Counted from the first letter of the stretch, positions 1 through 11,668 are shown. The stretch is 64,000 nt of DNA from Amycolatopsis sp. MtRt-6 (GCF_017308975.1 NZ_JADWPD010000002.1:248001-312000); one strand, 5' to 3'. Program-made: numbers and translations. Notes: generated by a model from the sequence alone, not told the origin.

Positions 1-597
1 GAGTGGGGCGCGCTGGAGCGCGACGAAGCCGGCGTCTACCGGGTCGGGCTGCGGCTGTGGGAACTGGGCTCGCTCGCGCCGCGGGGCCTGGGCCTGCGGG
101 AACTCGCCCTGCCGTTCCTGGAGGACCTCTCGCAGATCACCCGCGAGAACGTCCAGCTCGCCGTCCGCGAAGGCGCCGAGGTCGTTTACATCGAGCGGAT
201 CGCCGGGACCGGAGCGGTCCCGGTGCTGACCCGCGTCGGCGGGCGGTTCGCGCTGACCGCGACGGGCGTCGGGCTCGTCCTGCTGGCCCACGCGCCCGCG
301 GAGGTGCAGGAGGAGGTGCTGGGCAGCCCGATCGAGCGGTACACGAGCGAGACGGTGACCGACCCCGACCGGCTCCGGCACATGCTGGCTGACGTGCGCA
401 CGCACGGGTTTTCGATCAGCGAGCGCCAGGTGACCCTCGACTCGCTGTCGGTCGGCGCGCCGATCCACGACGCCCGGGGCCGCGTGGTGGCCGCGGTGTC
501 GCTGGTCGTGCGGTACGGGAGCGTGTCGCCGCACGCGCTCGCCCCGCTGGTCATGACGAGTGCGCGCGCGATTTCCCGAGCGCTTTCCGTCTTATGA
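1..597 (+). CDS. IclR-family transcriptional regulator, C-terminal part
   Basis: The frame is open from base 1 to a TGA at 595-597, so the start and the N-terminal winged-helix domain lie outside the window. The visible 198 residues look like the effector-binding half of an IclR regulator: an N-terminal stretch YRVGLRLWELGSLA, then VQLAVREGAEVVYIER, RVGGRFALTATGVGLVLLA, ERQVTLDSLSVGAPIHDARG and a C-terminal helix. IclR proteins usually control aromatic-acid or sugar catabolism genes. The gene ends 69 bp before a vanillate demethylase operon on the same strand, so control of that operon is a reasonable inference. The DNA-binding half cannot be assessed. Confidence 0.85.
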   Translation, partial: EWGALERDEAGVYRVGLRLWELGSLAPRGLGLRELALPFLEDLSQITRENVQLAVREGAEVVYIERIAGTGAVPVLTRVGGRFALTATGVGLVLLAHAPAEVQEEVLGSPIERYTSETVTDPDRLRHMLADVRTHGFSISERQVTLDSLSVGAPIHDARGRVVAAVSLVVRYGSVSPHALAPLVMTSARAISRALSVL

Positions 598-666
598 AAT
601 AGCCCTTCGTGGCGCCCGGGTCGCTCCCCCACGCTGTGACCCGGCCCACCACGAAAGGACGACCCG

Positions 667-1698
667 ATGAGCGCCATTCCCCGCGACCAGTGGTACGTCG
701 CCGCCTACGGCTCCGAGATCGGCACCGAACTGTTCAGCCGCACCATCTGCGGGGAACCGATCCTGTTCTGGCGGACCCGCGACGGCAGCGTCACCGCGAT
801 GGCCGACCGGTGCGTGCACCGGCGGTTCCCGTTGTCGCAGGCGCCGTCGCGGCTGGTCGACGACCAGGTCATCTGCGGCTACCACGGGTTCACCTACGGC
901 GTCGACGGCAAGTGCGTGGCCGTGCCCGGGCAGACCCGGGTGCCGCGGACCGCGCGGCTGACGCGCTACCCGCTGGTGGAGCAGGACTCCTTCGTCTGGG
1001 TGTTCATCGGCGACCCCGCGAAGGCGGACGCGGCGCGGATCCCGCGGGCGCCCTGGCTCGCCTCGCCGGACTACACGACCGTCCGCGGGATGGAACCGCT
1101 CAAGGCGCGGTACTCGCTGCTGGTGGACAACCTGCTGGACCTGTCCCACGAGACCTACCTGCACGGCGGCTACATCGGCACCCCGGAGGTCGCCGAAACG
1201 CCGATCACGACCGAGGTCGACGAGGACGCCGGCATCGTCTACGTGTCGCGGCACATGGCCGACGCGGCGTGCCCGCCGTTCTACTCGAAGTCGACCGGCC
1301 TCGAAGGCCGCATCACGCGCTGGCAGGACATCGAGTACACGCCGCCGTGCCTGTACAAGCTGCACAGCCGCATCGCGCCGGTCGGGTCCGTGCCGAACCC
1401 CGACGGGACCGACCCGGACGCCTTCCACGTCGAGGTCGTCTACGCCATCACGCCGGAGACCGAGCACTCGACGCACGACTTCTGGGCGGTGGCCCGGGAT
1501 TTCGCCCTCGACGACGAAGGCGTTTCGGCGTTCCTGGCGGAGAACAACCGGACCGTGGTGCTGCAGGACGTCGAGGCCCTCGACGTCCTCGAGCGGGTGA
1601 TCGCCGCCGAGCCGGACGGCTACCAGGAGCTGTCGATCAACATCGACACCGGCGGCCTCGCGGCCCGCCGGATGCTCCAGCGGCTGGCGGCGTCATGA
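667..1698 (+). CDS. vanA: Vanillate O-demethylase oxygenase subunit (Rieske)
   Basis: This 343-residue protein should be the terminal oxygenase that converts vanillate to protocatechuate and formaldehyde, using electrons from the reductase encoded next to it. The Rieske cluster ligands are visible as C49-x-H51 and C70-x2-H73. The mononuclear iron site follows in the stretch DNLLDLSHETYLHGG, with H161 and H166. Length and the C-terminal SINIDTGGLAARR stretch are typical of VanA. The start is supported by AAAGGA about 7 nt upstream of the ATG at 667. The stop overlaps the start of the next ORF by 4 nt (ATGA), so the three genes to 2761 form one coupled unit. Related aryl-ether demethylases remain possible substrates. 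Confidence 0.9.
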   Translation: MSAIPRDQWYVAAYGSEIGTELFSRTICGEPILFWRTRDGSVTAMADRCVHRRFPLSQAPSRLVDDQVICGYHGFTYGVDGKCVAVPGQTRVPRTARLTRYPLVEQDSFVWVFIGDPAKADAARIPRAPWLASPDYTTVRGMEPLKARYSLLVDNLLDLSHETYLHGGYIGTPEVAETPITTEVDEDAGIVYVSRHMADAACPPFYSKSTGLEGRITRWQDIEYTPPCLYKLHSRIAPVGSVPNPDGTDPDAFHVEVVYAITPETEHSTHDFWAVARDFALDDEGVSAFLAENNRTVVLQDVEALDVLERVIAAEPDGYQELSINIDTGGLAARRMLQRLAAS

Positions 1699-1856
1699 CC
1701 CGCCCGATGCTGACCGGCGACCGCGTCAACCGCATCCACTGGGTGCTCGGCACCGACCGGCTGCGCGCGGTCTGCCACTGCGGAGCCGAGCGCGAGTTCG
1801 AAGACCCCGTGCAGCTGTGGGACTGGCTGCTCGCCCACCCCGAAGGACACCGATGA
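1695..1856 (+). CDS. 53-residue ORF coupled between vanA and vanB
   Basis: This short ORF starts at the ATG inside the vanA stop (ATGA, 1695-1698) and its TGA at 1854-1856 overlaps the ATG of vanB at 1853. The peptide carries a C-x-C pair (RAVCHCGAEREF), a Trp-rich helix (QLWDWLLAH) and a C-terminal H-x3-H. Overlap at both ends and codon use like its neighbours suggest it is translated. I do not recognise a family. The Cys and His residues could bind a metal, but that is inference. It could also be only a translational bridge. It is not part of the classical two-component VanAB enzyme. Confidence 0.55.
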   Translation: MTRPMLTGDRVNRIHWVLGTDRLRAVCHCGAEREFEDPVQLWDWLLAHPEGHR

Positions 1857-2761
1857 CGCTCGAACTGCTGGTGGAAGCCAAGGAAAAGCTCGCCGACGGC
1901 GTCGTGGCGCTCACCCTCCGCGCGCCCGGCGGCGAGCCGTTGCCGCCGTGGGAGCCGGGGGCGCACGTCGATCTCGTCCTGCCCGGCTTCGTGCGGCAGT
2001 ATTCGCTGTGCGGCGACCCGTCGGACGCGTCGGCGTACCGGGTGGCGGTCCTCCGGGAGGCCGACGGCCGCGGCGGCTCGGCGTACGTGCACGATGCGCT
2101 GTCGCCCGGGGACCGGGTTTCGGTCGAGGGCCCCCGCAACCACTTCCCGCTGGTGGACGCCGAAAGGTACCTGTTCATCGCGGGCGGCATCGGCATCACG
2201 CCGATCCTGCCGATGCTCGACCGCGCGGGCACCGACTGGCACCTGGTCTACGGCGGCCGCACGCGCGGGTCGATGGCGTTCACGGAGGAGCTGGCTCGCC
2301 ACGGCGACCGCGTGACGTTCCGGCCCCAGGACGAACACGGGCTCCTCGACCTCCCGGCGCTCCTGGCCGCGGCAGGCCCGGGCACGGCGGTGTACTGCTG
2401 CGGGCCGGAACCACTGCTGGCGGCGGTGGAGGCGCTGGGCCCGGAAGACCTGCACGTCGAGCGCTTCACCGCGCTGCCCGACGACGGCGAGCGGACGGCG
2501 TTCGAGGTCGAACTGGCCGGGTCGGGCCGGGTGCTGCCGGTGCCGGCGGACCGGTCGATCCTGGAGGTGGTCGAGGCGGCCGGGGTGCAGGTGCTGTCGT
2601 CGTGCCGCGAGGGCACGTGCGGGACCTGCGAGACGGGTGTGCTGGGCGGCGAACCGGACCACCGGGACTCGGTGCTGACCGCGGACGAGCGGCTGGAGAA
2701 CGAGGTGATGATGCTCTGCGTGTCGCGGGCGTGCTCCCCCAGGTTGGTACTCGACCTCTGA
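1853..2761 (+). CDS. vanB: Vanillate O-demethylase reductase subunit
   Basis: This 302-residue protein is a class IA-type oxygenase reductase passing electrons from NAD(P)H through FMN and a plant-type [2Fe-2S] cluster to VanA. Domains in order: flavin-binding barrel with the RQYSLCGD motif, nucleotide-binding domain with FIAGGIGITPILPM and VYCCGPEPLL, and a C-terminal ferredoxin with Cys ligands in SSCREGTCGTCETG plus a later Cys near the end (MLCVSRA). Domain order and length match VanB and phthalate dioxygenase reductases. The ATG at 1853 overlaps the stop of the small ORF upstream. A 42-bp gap follows before a phospholipase D-like gene that is probably separate. Confidence 0.9.
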   Translation: MTLELLVEAKEKLADGVVALTLRAPGGEPLPPWEPGAHVDLVLPGFVRQYSLCGDPSDASAYRVAVLREADGRGGSAYVHDALSPGDRVSVEGPRNHFPLVDAERYLFIAGGIGITPILPMLDRAGTDWHLVYGGRTRGSMAFTEELARHGDRVTFRPQDEHGLLDLPALLAAAGPGTAVYCCGPEPLLAAVEALGPEDLHVERFTALPDDGERTAFEVELAGSGRVLPVPADRSILEVVEAAGVQVLSSCREGTCGTCETGVLGGEPDHRDSVLTADERLENEVMMLCVSRACSPRLVLDL

Positions 2762-2803
2762 CGCAGCGTCACTGCACGGCGAACCACGCCGATCTGTAGT
2801 GAT

Positions 2804-4270
2804 ATGGGACGGGTGAAGAGCTTTCACTCTTTCGTGGACAAGGTGGACGAGCGGCTCGGGGACGGGCTGGAGGGGCTCCTGTGCGCCCACCACCGGCGGC
2901 GGCTGCACCGGCTCGGCTGGGGTGCCGTGCTCGACCCGGGTGGCGCCGATGATCCGCTCGGCGGGCGAGCCCCCGTCCGCGACGGCAACCGGGTCGAAGT
3001 CCTGATCGACGGTGAGGAGTCGCTGCCCGCCGTCGCGGAGGCCGTCCGAGGCGCGAAATCCCACGTGCACATCGCGAACTGGCACGCCAGCGCGGACTTC
3101 CGGCTGACGCGGGAACCCGGGTCGCCCACCCTGCGGGCGCTGCTGGCCGAGGCCGCCGGGCGGGGGGTCGACGTCCGCGTGCTGCTGTGGGCCGGGCCGC
3201 CCTTTCCCGCGTTCCAGCCGTCGCGGAAGCTGGCGCGGGCCGAACGGCGGAAGTTCACCGAAGGCTCGGACGTCCGCTGCGTGCTGGACTCGCGGGAGCG
3301 GACCCTGCACTGCCACCACGAAAAGCTGGTGATCGTCGACGACTCCGTCGCCTTCGTCGGCGGGGTGGACCTCACCGCGCTCGAAGGCGACCGGCACGAC
3401 AGCCCGGACCACCCGCCGCGGCCGATCGGGTGGCACGACCTGATGGCTCGGCTCGACGGGCCCGTCGTCGCCGATGTCGCCGACCACTTCCGGCGGCGGT
3501 GGACCGAGGTCGCCGGCGAGGACCTGCCGGCACCCGCGGTCCCCGAGCCGGCCGGCGGCAGCCGCGTCCAGCTGCTGCGGACCGTGCCGAACGACACCTA
3601 CGACTTCCTGCCGAAAGGCGAGTTCACCGTCCTCGACGGCTACCTGCGCGCGCTGAGATCGGCGCGGCGGCTGGTCTACCTGGAGAACCAGTTCCTGTGG
3701 TCGCCCGAGATCGCCGAAGTACTGCTCGACAAACTCCGCACCCCGCCTGACGACGACTTCCGCGTGGTCCTGCTGCTACCGCGCAAGCCGAGCAACGGCT
3801 CGGACACCACCCGCGGCCAGCTCGGCAGGCTGCTCGACGCCGACGACGGCAACCGGCGGCTGCTGGCCACCACGATCAGCGCCCACGACGGCGACTCGGC
3901 GGCCCCGGTGTACGTCCACGCGAAGCTCGGCATCGTGGACGACTCGTGGCTGACCGTGGGCTCGGCCAACCTCAACGAGCACTCGCTGTTCAACGACACC
4001 GAGGTCAACATCGCCACCGACGACCCGGACGTCGTCCGGACGACGCGGCTGCGGTTGTGGGCCGAACACCTCGGGCGCCCGGTGCCGGAGCTGGCGGACC
4101 GCGGCACCGCGGACATCGTGGACAACCTGTGGCGGCCGCTCGCGGAGGAGCAGGCCGAGCGGGAACGCCGCGGCGAGCAGCGAACCCACCGGCTGGTGCT
4201 GCTGCCGGGGGTCTCCCGCCGCGTCGCCCGGCTGCAGGGCCCGCTGCGCGGGCTGCTCGTCGACGGCTGA
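2804..4270 (+). CDS. Phospholipase D-like (HKD) protein
   Basis: This 488-residue protein has the two HxKx4D motifs of the PLD superfamily: HEKLVIVDD in the first half and HAKLGIVDD followed by TVGSANLNEHS in the second. Such proteins hydrolyse or transfer phosphodiester bonds, as in phospholipase D and cardiolipin synthase. No membrane segment or signal peptide is visible, which favours a cytoplasmic or peripheral phosphatidyltransferase or phospholipase over classical membrane-bound cardiolipin synthases. The ATG at 2804 has no strong ribosome binding site. The gene ends 3 bp before the convergent aldehyde dehydrogenase gene. The exact substrate is unknown. Confidence 0.8.
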   Translation: MGRVKSFHSFVDKVDERLGDGLEGLLCAHHRRRLHRLGWGAVLDPGGADDPLGGRAPVRDGNRVEVLIDGEESLPAVAEAVRGAKSHVHIANWHASADFRLTREPGSPTLRALLAEAAGRGVDVRVLLWAGPPFPAFQPSRKLARAERRKFTEGSDVRCVLDSRERTLHCHHEKLVIVDDSVAFVGGVDLTALEGDRHDSPDHPPRPIGWHDLMARLDGPVVADVADHFRRRWTEVAGEDLPAPAVPEPAGGSRVQLLRTVPNDTYDFLPKGEFTVLDGYLRALRSARRLVYLENQFLWSPEIAEVLLDKLRTPPDDDFRVVLLLPRKPSNGSDTTRGQLGRLLDADDGNRRLLATTISAHDGDSAAPVYVHAKLGIVDDSWLTVGSANLNEHSLFNDTEVNIATDDPDVVRTTRLRLWAEHLGRPVPELADRGTADIVDNLWRPLAEEQAERERRGEQRTHRLVLLPGVSRRVARLQGPLRGLLVDG

Positions 4271-4273
4271 GCG

Positions 4274-5848
4274 CTACCGGATCCGCAGCTTCCGCATCAG
4301 CTTCAGCCCGGACAGCATGCTCTCCACGTACTTCTCGTACGCCTGCCCCGGCCGCGGCCCCATGACCTGCTTCTTCAGCACCGCCAGGTTCTTCACGTCC
4401 GTGTACTTCAGCAACCCCTGGTCACCGTGCCGAGCCCCGACGCCGGAGTTCTTCACCCCGCCGGACGGCGTCCCCTTGGCCGCGTAAGCCGTCGCGAGGA
4501 CGTCGTTCACGTTCACGTTGCCGGACTCGATCCGGGCCGCCACCGCGCGGGCCGCCGTGACGTCGGTGCTCCAGACCGACGCGTTGAGGCCGTAGTCCGT
4601 GTCGTTGGCCAGTGCCACCGCTTCGTCGACCGTGCGGTAGCTGTGCAGCGCCACCACCGGGCCGAACGTTTCCGTCACGCCGCAGACCATGTCCGCCGTG
4701 ACGCCCTCGAGGATCGTCGGCTCGAAGAACGCCGGGCCGAGGTCGGGGCGCGGCTTGCCGCCGCACAGGACCGTGGCGCCCTTCGCCACCGCATCGTCCA
4801 CATGGGACTTCACCCGGCGCATGTGGTCGACCGAGACCAGGGAGCCCATGTCGGGGCCGAAGTCGTAGGCCGCGCGGACGTCGAGGGCCGACGTCGCCGC
4901 CACGAAGGCCGTCTTGAACTCCTCGTACCGGGACTCCGGCAGGTAGATCCGCTCGATGTGCATGCAGATCTGGCCCGTGTTGCCGAACGCGCCGAAGATC
5001 GCGCCCTTCACCGCCTCCGGAACGTCAGCGTCCGGGAGGACGATCATCGGGTTCTTGCCGCCGAGCTCCAGGCAGCAGCCGATGAGGTTGCGGCCCGCCC
5101 GCTCGCCGATCACCCGGCCGGTCGCCGTCGAGCCGGTGAACATGATGTAGTCCGCGTGGTCGATCAGCGTGGGGCCGACGTCCGGCCCCTCGCCGCAGAC
5201 CACCTGGAACAGCCCTTCCGGCAGGCCCGCCTGCTCCAGCAGCCGGATGCCGTAGAGCGGCGAGAGCGCCGTCTTGTTGTCCGGCTTCAGCACCACCGCG
5301 TTGCCCGCCATCAGCGCCGGCACGGCGTCGGAAACGCCGGTGGCGAACGGGAAGTTCCACGGCGCGATGATGCCGACGACCCCCTTGGGCAGCCGGACCT
5401 CGGTCGACGTCGTCAGCAGCGGCACCGGGCCGCCGCGCCTGGTCGGCGCCAGCAGTCGCGCCGCCCGCTTCAGGTAGTGGCTCATCACCATCGGCGGGTC
5501 GCAGGTCTCCTCGATCGCCATCCGCCGGTTCTTGCCGCTCTCGACCTGGATCAGGTCGGCGACGGTCCGCGCCTGCTCGACGAACAGCGCGTGCGCCCGG
5601 TCGAACACCGCCAGCCGCTCCTTGACCGGCGTGGCCGCCCACTTGCGCTGGGCCTCGCGCGCGACGGCGAACGCCCGCTCGATGTCCTCCGGTGTCGACT
5701 GCGGCAGCTCGACGAGCACGTCACCGGTGTAGACCTCGGTGAGCTTCCAGGTCGCCCCGGCCGAGCCCGGCACCCGCGCCACGAGCTGCCGCAGGAACGC
5801 GTCGGTGACCGACGCCGGACGGGTGAGTTCGAGCGGCGTGAGCGTCAT
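4274..5848 (-). CDS. NAD(P)-dependent aldehyde dehydrogenase (succinic semialdehyde dehydrogenase-like)
   Basis: This 524-residue aldehyde dehydrogenase oxidises an aldehyde to the acid. Family motifs are clear: APWNFPFATGVSDAVPALMAGNAVVLKPD, FTGSTATGRVIGERAG, the catalytic Glu in CCLELGGKNPMIVL, and the catalytic Cys in FGNTGQICMHIERIY. Closest by appearance are GabD2-type succinic semialdehyde dehydrogenases, but the natural substrate cannot be read from the sequence. The start at 5848 is chosen because its ATG overlaps the stop of the GMC oxidoreductase gene (ATGA). The frame is open further upstream but only antisense to that gene. The operon logic is alcohol to aldehyde (GMC enzyme) to acid (this enzyme). 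Confidence 0.85.
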   Translation of the reverse strand: MTLTPLELTRPASVTDAFLRQLVARVPGSAGATWKLTEVYTGDVLVELPQSTPEDIERAFAVAREAQRKWAATPVKERLAVFDRAHALFVEQARTVADLIQVESGKNRRMAIEETCDPPMVMSHYLKRAARLLAPTRRGGPVPLLTTSTEVRLPKGVVGIIAPWNFPFATGVSDAVPALMAGNAVVLKPDNKTALSPLYGIRLLEQAGLPEGLFQVVCGEGPDVGPTLIDHADYIMFTGSTATGRVIGERAGRNLIGCCLELGGKNPMIVLPDADVPEAVKGAIFGAFGNTGQICMHIERIYLPESRYEEFKTAFVAATSALDVRAAYDFGPDMGSLVSVDHMRRVKSHVDDAVAKGATVLCGGKPRPDLGPAFFEPTILEGVTADMVCGVTETFGPVVALHSYRTVDEAVALANDTDYGLNASVWSTDVTAARAVAARIESGNVNVNDVLATAYAAKGTPSGGVKNSGVGARHGDQGLLKYTDVKNLAVLKKQVMGPRPGQAYEKYVESMLSGLKLMRKLRIR

Positions 5849-7473
5849 GACCGGCTCCCGAGGACGAGCTGGGCGCCCATTTCCCCGATCATGATGCAGG
5901 GCGCGTTGGTGTTGCCGCCGGTGATCGACGGCATGATCGAGGCGTCGCAGACCCGCAGGCCCTCGACGCCGCGCACCCGCAGGTCGGGTTCGACGACGGC
6001 GAGCTCGTCGACGCCCATCCGGCAGGTGCCGACGCCGTGGTAGACCGACGTCGCGCGGTTGAGGATCGCGTCGCGCAGTGCCTGCCCCTGCAGGCCCGCG
6101 CCCGGGTGGATCTCCTCCTTGACCGCGCCCTTGAACGCCTTCGACGCGAAGATCTCGCGCACCATTTCCGAGCCTTCGCCGAGCAGCTCCAGGTCGGCCG
6201 GGTCGGACAGGTACTGGAAGTCGATGACCGGCGCGGCGGCGGGATCGGCCGAGGCGAGCCGCAGCGTGCCGCGGCTCTTCGGGTAGATGAGCGTCGTCAG
6301 CACGGTGAGCGCGGGGCGCTTGTCGACGTCGTGCCGGATCGGCGCGTCCTGGTTGGGCGACACGTACGCCCACGGCAGCAGGTGCAGCTGCAGGTCGGGG
6401 ATCGCGCCGGCCTGCGACGTCCGCAGGAACGCGACCGCCTCGAACACCGAGTTCGCCAGGAACGTGGTGCCCGGGCGCAGCAGCTCCCGGGCCAGCCCGC
6501 GGGCGAAGTACGGGGCGGTGCCCTTGTTCTTGCTGGTCGTCACGTGGAACGTCAGCGCGTGGAACATGTGGTCGTGCATGTTGTCGCCCACCGGCAGATC
6601 CGCGACGACGTCGATGCCGTGTTCCTTGAGGTGCTCGGCGTGGCCGATGCCGGAGAGCATGAGCAGCTGCGCGGAGCCGATGACGCCGGCGGAGAGGATG
6701 ACCTCCTTGCCGGCGCGGATGGTGCGCCGGCGGCCGCGGTCGAGGACCTCGACGCCGACGGCGCGGCCGTTCTCGATGAGGACCTTCTCGACCACCACCC
6801 GGTCCTGCAGCTGCAGCGTCGAGGGCGCGAGGTGGTGGATGTAGCCGCGCGAGGCGCTGTAGCGCAGGCCGTCGGCGGCGTTCTGCTGCATCCGGCTGAC
6901 GCCTTCTTGGGACTCGGCGTTGTAGTCGTCGAGGATCTTGCAGCCGAGCGCGTCGGCGGTGGCGTCGACGAACTGGAGCGAGCCCTCTTGGGGGTTCTTC
7001 GCGCGGGTGACGCGGATCGGCCCGCCGGCGCCGCGGAAGGCGTTCTCGCCGTCTTCGAAGTCCTCCATGCGCTTGTAGGCGGCGTTGACGCTGTCGGCGT
7101 CCCAGCCGGTGTTGCCCTCTTCGGCCCAGGAGTCGAAGTTGGCGCGGTTGCCGCGGACGTAGACCATGCCGTTGATGGAGCTGGAGCCGCCGACGACCCG
7201 GCCGCGCGGCACCGGCATCCGCCGATCGAGAACGTGTTTCTGCGGGACGCCGTAGAAGCCCCAGTCGAGCGGCTTCTTGAGCTGCGGCACGGCGTGCATC
7301 GGCCCGACGAGCCCGGGTTTCTTGACGAGCAGCTGCTCGTCGCTCTTCCCGGCTTCGAGGACGATCACGCTGGCCCCGGCCTGTGCCAGCCGCCCCGCGA
7401 TCGCTGCCCCGGAGCTCCCCGACCCGACGACGACGTAATCGGCCTCGTCGCCGCGCGCCGCCCTTTTCGCCAT
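5845..7473 (-). CDS. GMC-family FAD oxidoreductase (choline/alcohol dehydrogenase-like)
   Basis: This 542-residue protein is a glucose-methanol-choline family flavoenzyme. It has the N-terminal FAD-binding motif VVVGSGSSGAAIAGRLAQAGASVIVLEAGK, the GMC signature PRGRVVGGSSSINGMVYVRGN, and the C-terminal catalytic region with YHGVGTCRMG and the FAD-contacting GGNTNAPCIMIGE. It should oxidise a primary alcohol to an aldehyde, feeding the overlapping aldehyde dehydrogenase gene downstream. The ATG at 7473 has a strong Shine-Dalgarno (GAGGAG). A KstR-like operator about 25 bp upstream suggests induction during steroid or lipid catabolism. Choline, steroid alcohol or long-chain alcohol are all possible substrates. 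Confidence 0.85.
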   Translation of the reverse strand: MAKRAARGDEADYVVVGSGSSGAAIAGRLAQAGASVIVLEAGKSDEQLLVKKPGLVGPMHAVPQLKKPLDWGFYGVPQKHVLDRRMPVPRGRVVGGSSSINGMVYVRGNRANFDSWAEEGNTGWDADSVNAAYKRMEDFEDGENAFRGAGGPIRVTRAKNPQEGSLQFVDATADALGCKILDDYNAESQEGVSRMQQNAADGLRYSASRGYIHHLAPSTLQLQDRVVVEKVLIENGRAVGVEVLDRGRRRTIRAGKEVILSAGVIGSAQLLMLSGIGHAEHLKEHGIDVVADLPVGDNMHDHMFHALTFHVTTSKNKGTAPYFARGLARELLRPGTTFLANSVFEAVAFLRTSQAGAIPDLQLHLLPWAYVSPNQDAPIRHDVDKRPALTVLTTLIYPKSRGTLRLASADPAAAPVIDFQYLSDPADLELLGEGSEMVREIFASKAFKGAVKEEIHPGAGLQGQALRDAILNRATSVYHGVGTCRMGVDELAVVEPDLRVRGVEGLRVCDASIMPSITGGNTNAPCIMIGEMGAQLVLGSRS

Positions 7474-7497
7474 GTCCGCTCCTCGCTACGACCGGCC

Positions 7498-7559
7498 ACT
7501 AGAACTGTAACGTGTTCTAGTTCGAGCCAACCGTATAGCGCGGACCCTGGGGAGCGCAA
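7498..7559 (-). promoter_or_regulatory. Promoter region with KstR-like palindromic operator of the GMC/ALDH operon
   Basis: Positions 7498-7505 (ACTAGAAC) and 7514-7521 (GTTCTAGT) form a perfect 8-bp inverted repeat around an 8-bp spacer. Bases 7506-7519 (TGTAACGTGTTCTA) also match the 14-bp KstR consensus TnnAACnnGTTnnA exactly. On the minus strand a candidate -10 (TATACG, 7537-7532) and -35 (TTGCGC, 7559-7554) with a 16-bp spacer lie just upstream, so the operator falls over the transcription start region, where a TetR-type repressor would block transcription. The motif match is direct. The identity of the repressor is inferred. Confidence 0.55.
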
Positions 7560-7572
7560 CGGCCCGGCGTCG

Positions 7573-8031
7573 TCAGCCCCAGGTGAGGAAGCGGTAGTGC
7601 AGGCCGGTCGACGACTCCAGCCACTCCCCCACCGACTCCGGCGGCCGCCCCACTTCCGGCGCGTGGGTGTCGCCCTCGAAGGACTCCCGCAGCTCGGTGA
7701 CGACGATCCGGTCCGCGAACGGCAGCGCCGCCCGGTACACCGCCGCGCCGCCGATCACCCACAGGTCGCCGTCCACGGCCCCCACAGCGGCAGGCAGGTC
7801 CGCGAACGTCTCGACCCCGTCCTGCAGGGTCGCCGACAACACGAGGTTGCGCCGCCCCGGCAGCGGCCGGAACCGCGGCGGCAGCGACTCCCACGTCCGG
7901 CGGCCCATCAGCACCGCCGCGCCCGAGGTCAGCGTGCGAAAGTGCTTGAGGTCTTCCGGCAGATGCCACGGCAGCGCGCCGTCGCGCCCGATGACGCCGT
8001 TCGCGGCTTGGGCCCAGACCAGCCCGATCAC
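7573..8031 (-). CDS. folA: Dihydrofolate reductase
   Basis: This 152-residue enzyme reduces dihydrofolate to tetrahydrofolate with NADPH. Characteristic features are the N-terminal [27 protein letters not shown] segment (Met20 loop and the acidic residue of the folate site), [11 protein letters not shown], and the NADPH-binding [12 protein letters not shown]. The start is a GTG at 8031 that overlaps the stop of thyA (GTGA), giving the usual DHFR length. Pairing with thymidylate synthase is logical because ThyA generates dihydrofolate, which this enzyme recycles. The 98-bp gap after it holds the GMC operon promoter. Confidence 0.93.
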   Translation of the reverse strand: MIGLVWAQAANGVIGRDGALPWHLPEDLKHFRTLTSGAAVLMGRRTWESLPPRFRPLPGRRNLVLSATLQDGVETFADLPAAVGAVDGDLWVIGGAAVYRAALPFADRIVVTELRESFEGDTHAPEVGRPPESVGEWLESSTGLHYRFLTWG

Positions 8032-8825
8032 ACCGCCACCGGCGCCTTGATGCCCGGGTGCGGGTCGTAGCCATCGAGGGCGAAGTCCTCGTAGACGTAG
8101 TCGAACAGGCTGTCCGCCGGCTTCAGGTCCAACGTGGGGAACGGGCGCGCGTCGCGCGCGAGCTGCGTGCGGACCTGCTCTTCGTGGTTGTCGTAGATGT
8201 GGCAGTCGCCGCCCGTCCAGATGAAGTCGCCGACGCCGAGGCCGACCTGCGCGGCGATCATGTGTGTCAGCAGCGCGTAGCTGGCGATGTTGAACGGCAC
8301 GCCGAGGAAGAGGTCCGCACTGCGCTGGTACAGCTGGCAGGACAGCTCGCCGTCGGCGACGTAGAACTGGAAGAACGCGTGGCACGGCGGCAACGCCATG
8401 CGCGGGATGTCGGCGACGTTCCACGCGGAGACGATGATCCGCCGCGAGTCCGGGTTCTCACGCAGCGTGCGCAGCACCTCGGCGATCTGGTCGACGTGTC
8501 CGCCGTCCGGGGTCGGCCACGACCGCCACTGCACGCCGTAGACCGGGCCCAGGTCGCCGTCCGGCGCCGCCCACTCGTCCCAGATCGTGACGCCGTGCTC
8601 CCGCAGCCACGACACGTTCGCGTCGCCACGCAGGAACCACAGCAGCTCGTAGGCGATCGACCGGAAGTGGACTTTCTTCGTGGTGATCAGGGGAAAACCC
8701 TCGGACAGGCGATACCGCAGCTGGTGCCCGAAGATCGACCTCGTGCCCGTGCCGGTACGGTCGCCCTTGCGGGTGCCCGTGTCGAGGACGTGGCGGAGGA
8801 GGTCTTCGTACTGGGTATCCGGCAT
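8028..8825 (-). CDS. thyA: Thymidylate synthase
   Basis: This 265-residue protein methylates dUMP to dTMP using 5,10-methylenetetrahydrofolate. It shows the family landmarks: [18 protein letters not shown] near the N-terminus, the catalytic Cys in [13 protein letters not shown], and the substrate-binding stretches [20 protein letters not shown] and HIYDNHEEQ. Length equals that of typical ThyA. The ATG at 8825 is chosen because the longer open frame upstream runs antisense through the furA start. It forms an overlapping operon with folA and is divergent from furA-katG, separated by 109 bp. Confidence 0.93.
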   Translation of the reverse strand: MPDTQYEDLLRHVLDTGTRKGDRTGTGTRSIFGHQLRYRLSEGFPLITTKKVHFRSIAYELLWFLRGDANVSWLREHGVTIWDEWAAPDGDLGPVYGVQWRSWPTPDGGHVDQIAEVLRTLRENPDSRRIIVSAWNVADIPRMALPPCHAFFQFYVADGELSCQLYQRSADLFLGVPFNIASYALLTHMIAAQVGLGVGDFIWTGGDCHIYDNHEEQVRTQLARDARPFPTLDLKPADSLFDYVYEDFALDGYDPHPGIKAPVAV

Positions 8826-8897
8826 GTCCGGGAGCCTAAGCCATACCCGCTGACTCAGCGTGAACCCCCGGACGGCCGACACGCACGAGTTCTTAAC

Positions 8898-8926
8898 TTG
8901 ACCCATTCCAGAAAAGGCCCTAGGGT
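8898..8926 (+). promoter_or_regulatory. furA promoter, apparently leaderless
   Basis: TTGACC at 8898-8903 and TAGGGT at 8921-8926 are separated by exactly 17 bp. Transcription would start about 7-9 nt after the -10, which falls at or next to the furA ATG at 8935, and no Shine-Dalgarno is present in the 8 bases between. The mRNA is therefore probably leaderless. FurA-type regulators commonly autoregulate from a site overlapping this promoter, which would also control katG. Confidence 0.6.
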
Positions 8927-8934
8927 CGGCGGCG

Positions 8935-11657
<2,723 letters not shown>

Positions 11658-11668
11658 TATCGACACCG

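Noticed and set aside
1637..3487. A 616-codon minus-strand frame over vanB and the phospholipase D-like gene
   Set aside because: It crosses two well-supported genes on the other strand and shows no protein motif.
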